From an uncultured Anaerosolibacter sp. (GTDB lineage Bacteria > Bacillota_A > Clostridia > Peptostreptococcales > Thermotaleaceae), in the NCBI GenBank assembly GCA_937948705.1, contig CALECF010000151.1:1-24693 (forward strand): a stretch of DNA of 24,693 bases, in the 5' to 3' direction. Shown here in pieces: positions 22,638 through 24,693 of this stretch. Positions within the stretch are counted from its first letter, which is position 1. Each line of letters begins with the position of its first letter. Made by a program: the position numbers and the translations under genes. The notes beneath the pieces are model-generated. The model was given only the letters and a program-made list of their open reading frames with translations. It was not told where the DNA came from and ran no database searches.

Positions 22638-23951
22638 TTGAATAAAGACAAAAAAAGGCGCCTTATTTCGCTTTTGGTAGTTGCAGTTTTCATGACTGCA
22701 TTTTACGTTTTTGTCTTGAATGAAATCATTCAATTTCCAAGTGAACTTAAGATATTTGAGGGTGAAAGCCAATCTTTAAGCCTTAACTTTCCATTAAAGG
22801 CCGAAAGCGGGAATGATGTAAATAACATTATACACCTTGTAAATCAAGACAATGATAACAAGAATCGTTCTATTTCCTTGAACCCAATACAATTGGGTAA
22901 AACAGATATACAGCTTAAACTTTTAGGCGTTGTGCCTATTAAAACCCTATCGGTTCAAGTGATTCCTAAGTTAAAGGTGATTCCTGGTGGCCAATCTATA
23001 GGCGTTAAACTGAACACAAAAGGTGTTTTAATCGTAGGCTTAGAAGAAATTGAGAGTATAGATGGAAGAAAATATAACCCAGGTTATACTGCAGGGTTAA
23101 ATATTGGAGACAGCATCTTACACATTAATAATGAGAAGGTGAAGGATGCTGAGCATGTGACAAATATTATTAATAGTAATGGAAATAAAATCATTAGACT
23201 GCGGATAAAAAGAGGAGAAAAGTTAGTTGATATTGACATTTATCCAGTTAAATCTGCAGATGATGGTGAATATCGACTCGGGTTATGGGTAAGAGACAAG
23301 ACAGCAGGTGTCGGAACATTAACTTTTTATGACCCTAATTCTATGAAGTTTGGTGCGTTAGGTCATGCCATAACAGACATTGATACAGGTTTAATACTTG
23401 CTGTAAACAGCGGAGAAGTTGTTAAATCAAAAGTTGCATCTGTACAACAGGGTAAAAAAGGTAAGCCTGGAGAAATAAAAGGCATCTTCTATGAAACTAC
23501 GAAACCCCTCGGAAATTTAGAAAAGAACACCAATTATGGTATCTATGGAAAAGCTTATGAGGATATTCAGAACCCCTTGTATAGCGACCCTATAGAGATT
23601 GGATTGCAACATCAGGTAAGGGAAGGGAAAGCTACAATTCTCACTACCGTTGATAGCAATGAGGTACAAGCTTATGAAGTTTCGATTGAAAAAATTAATC
23701 ATCAAAAGAATCCAAGTGTAAAAAGTATGATCATACGTGTAACAGATAAAAGATTACTTGAAAAAAGTGGTGGTATCGTTCAAGGAATGAGCGGTAGTCC
23801 AATCATTCAAGATGGAAAGCTCATAGGTGCAGTAACCCATGTGTTTGTCCATGATCCTACAAAAGGATATGGACTTTTTATCGAATGGATGTTAAATGAA
23901 TGCGGCGTCGATTTAAATACCTCTCGACAGCTTGCAAATAGCGATGAATGA
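22638..23951 (+). CDS. spoIVB: SpoIVB serine peptidase (S55)
   Basis: SpoIVB is secreted from the forespore into the intermembrane space, where it triggers processing of pro-sigma-K in the mother cell. The 437-residue product starts at TTG 22638 after AAAAGGAG at 22619-22626, a slightly long spacing. A basic cap and one membrane helix (about 8-30, LISLLVVAVFMTAFYVFVL) export it. A PDZ domain spans about 105-200 (GVLIVGLEEI, AGLNIGDSILHINNEKV). The peptidase domain holds His243 (ALGHAITDIDTG) and the nucleophile Ser387 (GMSGSPI), close to the Bacillus positions His236 and Ser378. It ends with AVTHVFVHDPTKGYGLFIEWML. It is directly upstream of spo0A, as in all Bacillus and most Clostridia. Confidence 0.96.
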   Translation: MNKDKKRRLISLLVVAVFMTAFYVFVLNEIIQFPSELKIFEGESQSLSLNFPLKAESGNDVNNIIHLVNQDNDNKNRSISLNPIQLGKTDIQLKLLGVVPIKTLSVQVIPKLKVIPGGQSIGVKLNTKGVLIVGLEEIESIDGRKYNPGYTAGLNIGDSILHINNEKVKDAEHVTNIINSNGNKIIRLRIKRGEKLVDIDIYPVKSADDGEYRLGLWVRDKTAGVGTLTFYDPNSMKFGALGHAITDIDTGLILAVNSGEVVKSKVASVQQGKKGKPGEIKGIFYETTKPLGNLEKNTNYGIYGKAYEDIQNPLYSDPIEIGLQHQVREGKATILTTVDSNEVQAYEVSIEKINHQKNPSVKSMIIRVTDKRLLEKSGGIVQGMSGSPIIQDGKLIGAVTHVFVHDPTKGYGLFIEWMLNECGVDLNTSRQLANSDE

Positions 23952-23952
23952 C

Positions 23953-23980
23953 AAGGGTGCCCTCGTGGCACCCTTTATTG
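23953..23980 (+). terminator. Rho-independent terminator after spoIVB
   Basis: AAGGGTGCC at 23953-23961 pairs with GGCACCCTT at 23967-23975 around a five-base loop (CTCGT), followed by TATTGTATT. It begins one base after the spoIVB stop. The stem is GC-rich but the T tract is interrupted. Confidence 0.75.
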
Positions 23981-24032
23981 TATTACTTTTAAAGAGTTTA
24001 CATTAAATTCTTTGTTATTCTTTTCCAGCGCA

Positions 24033-24061
24033 GAAGGAAATCTTGTATCTTTGTCGAATTA
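24033..24061 (+). promoter_or_regulatory. Sigma-H promoter of spo0A with overlapping 0A box
   Basis: GAAGGAAAT at 24033-24041 fits the sigma-H -35 consensus RnAGGAwWW at every position. GTCGAATTA at 24053-24061 fits the -10 consensus RnnGAATww at every position. The 11-base spacer is normal. TGTCGAA at 24052-24058 is a perfect 0A box (TGnCGAA) and overlaps the -10 element, so Spo0A~P probably acts at its own promoter. The start codon is about 55 bases downstream. Confidence 0.8.
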
Positions 24062-24115
24062 ATTAACTTAGAAAGAAATTATAATATATAGAAAGATTTT
24101 CAGGGGGGTAATTTA

Positions 24116-24693
24116 GTGAAAAACATTAGTGTATTAATCGCAGACGACAACAAAGATTTTTGTGACATTTTAAGTGAATATCTTGGAAAACAAGAGGATC
24201 TGGAAATTGTGGGGGTAGCAAAAGACGGTTTAGAAGCCATTGAACTAGTTACGAAAAAGGCACCAGATGTTTTGGTTTTAGATATTATTATGCCTCATTT
24301 AGATGGCCTAGGGGTACTTGAAAAGTTAAATCTAATGAACTTAGAAAAATTTCCAAAAGTAATTATTCTTTCAGCCGTAGGCCAAGATAAAATTACACAA
24401 AGAGCTATTAGCCTTGGTGCAGATTATTATGTAGTAAAACCATTTGACTTTGAAATTTTTATTACTAGAATCAGACAGCTTATGGGAAATAACCCTTCTT
24501 CATCTGAAAGAAGGAGAAGCTATAATGATTTATTAGTAAACAACTCACTGAATGGCCCTCGTAAAAACAGAAGCCTTGAAGCTGAAATTACGAATATTAT
24601 TCATGAGATAGGTGTTCCTGCCCATATTAAAGGTTATTTATATTTAAGGGAAGCCATTACCATGGTTGTTGAAAACATTGAAATGTTAAGCGC
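24116..24693 (+). CDS. spo0A: Sporulation master regulator Spo0A, cut by the window edge
   Basis: The frame runs from GTG 24116 (ribosome site AGGGGGG at 24102-24108) past the right edge; 192 complete codons are visible of an expected 260-280. Residues 1-120 form a response-regulator receiver domain with acidic pocket Asp10/Asp11, phosphoacceptor Asp56 ([11 protein letters not shown]), Ser86 in place of the switch Thr/Ser, and Lys108 (VVKPFDFE). A polar linker follows (about 124-152). The DNA-binding domain begins at [20 protein letters not shown], continuing GYLYLREAI, the distinctive Spo0A helix-turn-helix region. Phosphorylated Spo0A binds 0A boxes and starts sporulation. Everything seen is intact; the C-terminus is not visible. 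Confidence 0.97.
   Translation, partial: MKNISVLIADDNKDFCDILSEYLGKQEDLEIVGVAKDGLEAIELVTKKAPDVLVLDIIMPHLDGLGVLEKLNLMNLEKFPKVIILSAVGQDKITQRAISLGADYYVVKPFDFEIFITRIRQLMGNNPSSSERRRSYNDLLVNNSLNGPRKNRSLEAEITNIIHEIGVPAHIKGYLYLREAITMVVENIEMLS

Noticed and set aside
24080..24085. TATAAT upstream of spo0A as a vegetative promoter
   Set aside because: No -35 hexamer lies at 16-18 bases; the nearest candidates give spacers of 15 or 23. It may still contribute, but the sigma-H promoter is far better supported.

Overview
The window looks like chromosomal core DNA of an anaerobic, endospore-forming member of the Clostridia, most likely an Alkaliphilus-type organism. The evidence is the complete spoIIIA operon, spoIVB and spo0A, the low-GC codon use, AGGAGG-type ribosome sites, and an OLE RNA/oapA pair, which is typical of extremophilic and anaerobic Firmicutes. 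Gene order (pepP, efp, spoIIIAA-AH, asp23-like, nusB, folD, xseA, xseB, ispA, dxs, tlyA, argR, recN, spoIVB, spo0A) matches the well-known Bacillus/Clostridium backbone, with a few insertions and losses. I see no insertion sequence, prophage, CRISPR array, tRNA or rRNA. Almost every gene is on the + strand.

Layout. (1) 1-1650: end of a type IV pilus/pseudopilin cluster (a cut-off gene and two prepilins), a terminator, then a ComFB-family gene. (2) 1821-4022: Xaa-Pro aminopeptidase, elongation factor P and a small acidic zinc-ribbon protein, closed by a strong terminator. (3) 4136-9482: spoIIIAA to spoIIIAH, all eight genes intact, encoding the mother-cell half of the channel across the forespore membranes. 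(4) 9489-10800: a sigma-A-type promoter, Asp23 protein, terminator, AmaP membrane anchor and a DUF2273 protein. (5) 10808-15934: nusB, a Kae1/TsaD paralog, folD, xseA, xseB, ispA and a DUF212 (PAP2-like) membrane protein, tightly packed and often overlapping. (6) 15931-17286: a roughly 600-nt structured non-coding RNA with its own promoter, a long-range closing stem and a terminator-like hairpin, followed by a four-helix membrane protein; I identify these as OLE RNA and OapA. (7) 17279-22387: dxs, tlyA, argR and recN. (8) 22542-24693: spoIVB and the first two-thirds of spo0A, the latter behind a sigma-H-type promoter that overlaps a 0A box.

How the genes fit together. Three themes recur: sporulation (SpoIIIA channel, the SpoIVB signalling protease, Spo0A), isoprenoid precursor synthesis (Dxs, IspA, perhaps the DUF212 protein), and DNA repair or RNA maintenance (XseAB, RecN, NusB, TlyA). 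The OLE RNA/OapA ribonucleoprotein sits inside the isoprenoid segment between ispA and dxs. It is the most remarkable system here. It is a known but poorly understood RNA class linked in Bacillus halodurans to membrane localisation and to alcohol, cold and magnesium stress, not an entirely undescribed one. My reading adds the closing stem, the promoter overlapping the upstream stop codon, and a resemblance of OapA to the DUF21/CNNM membrane domain.
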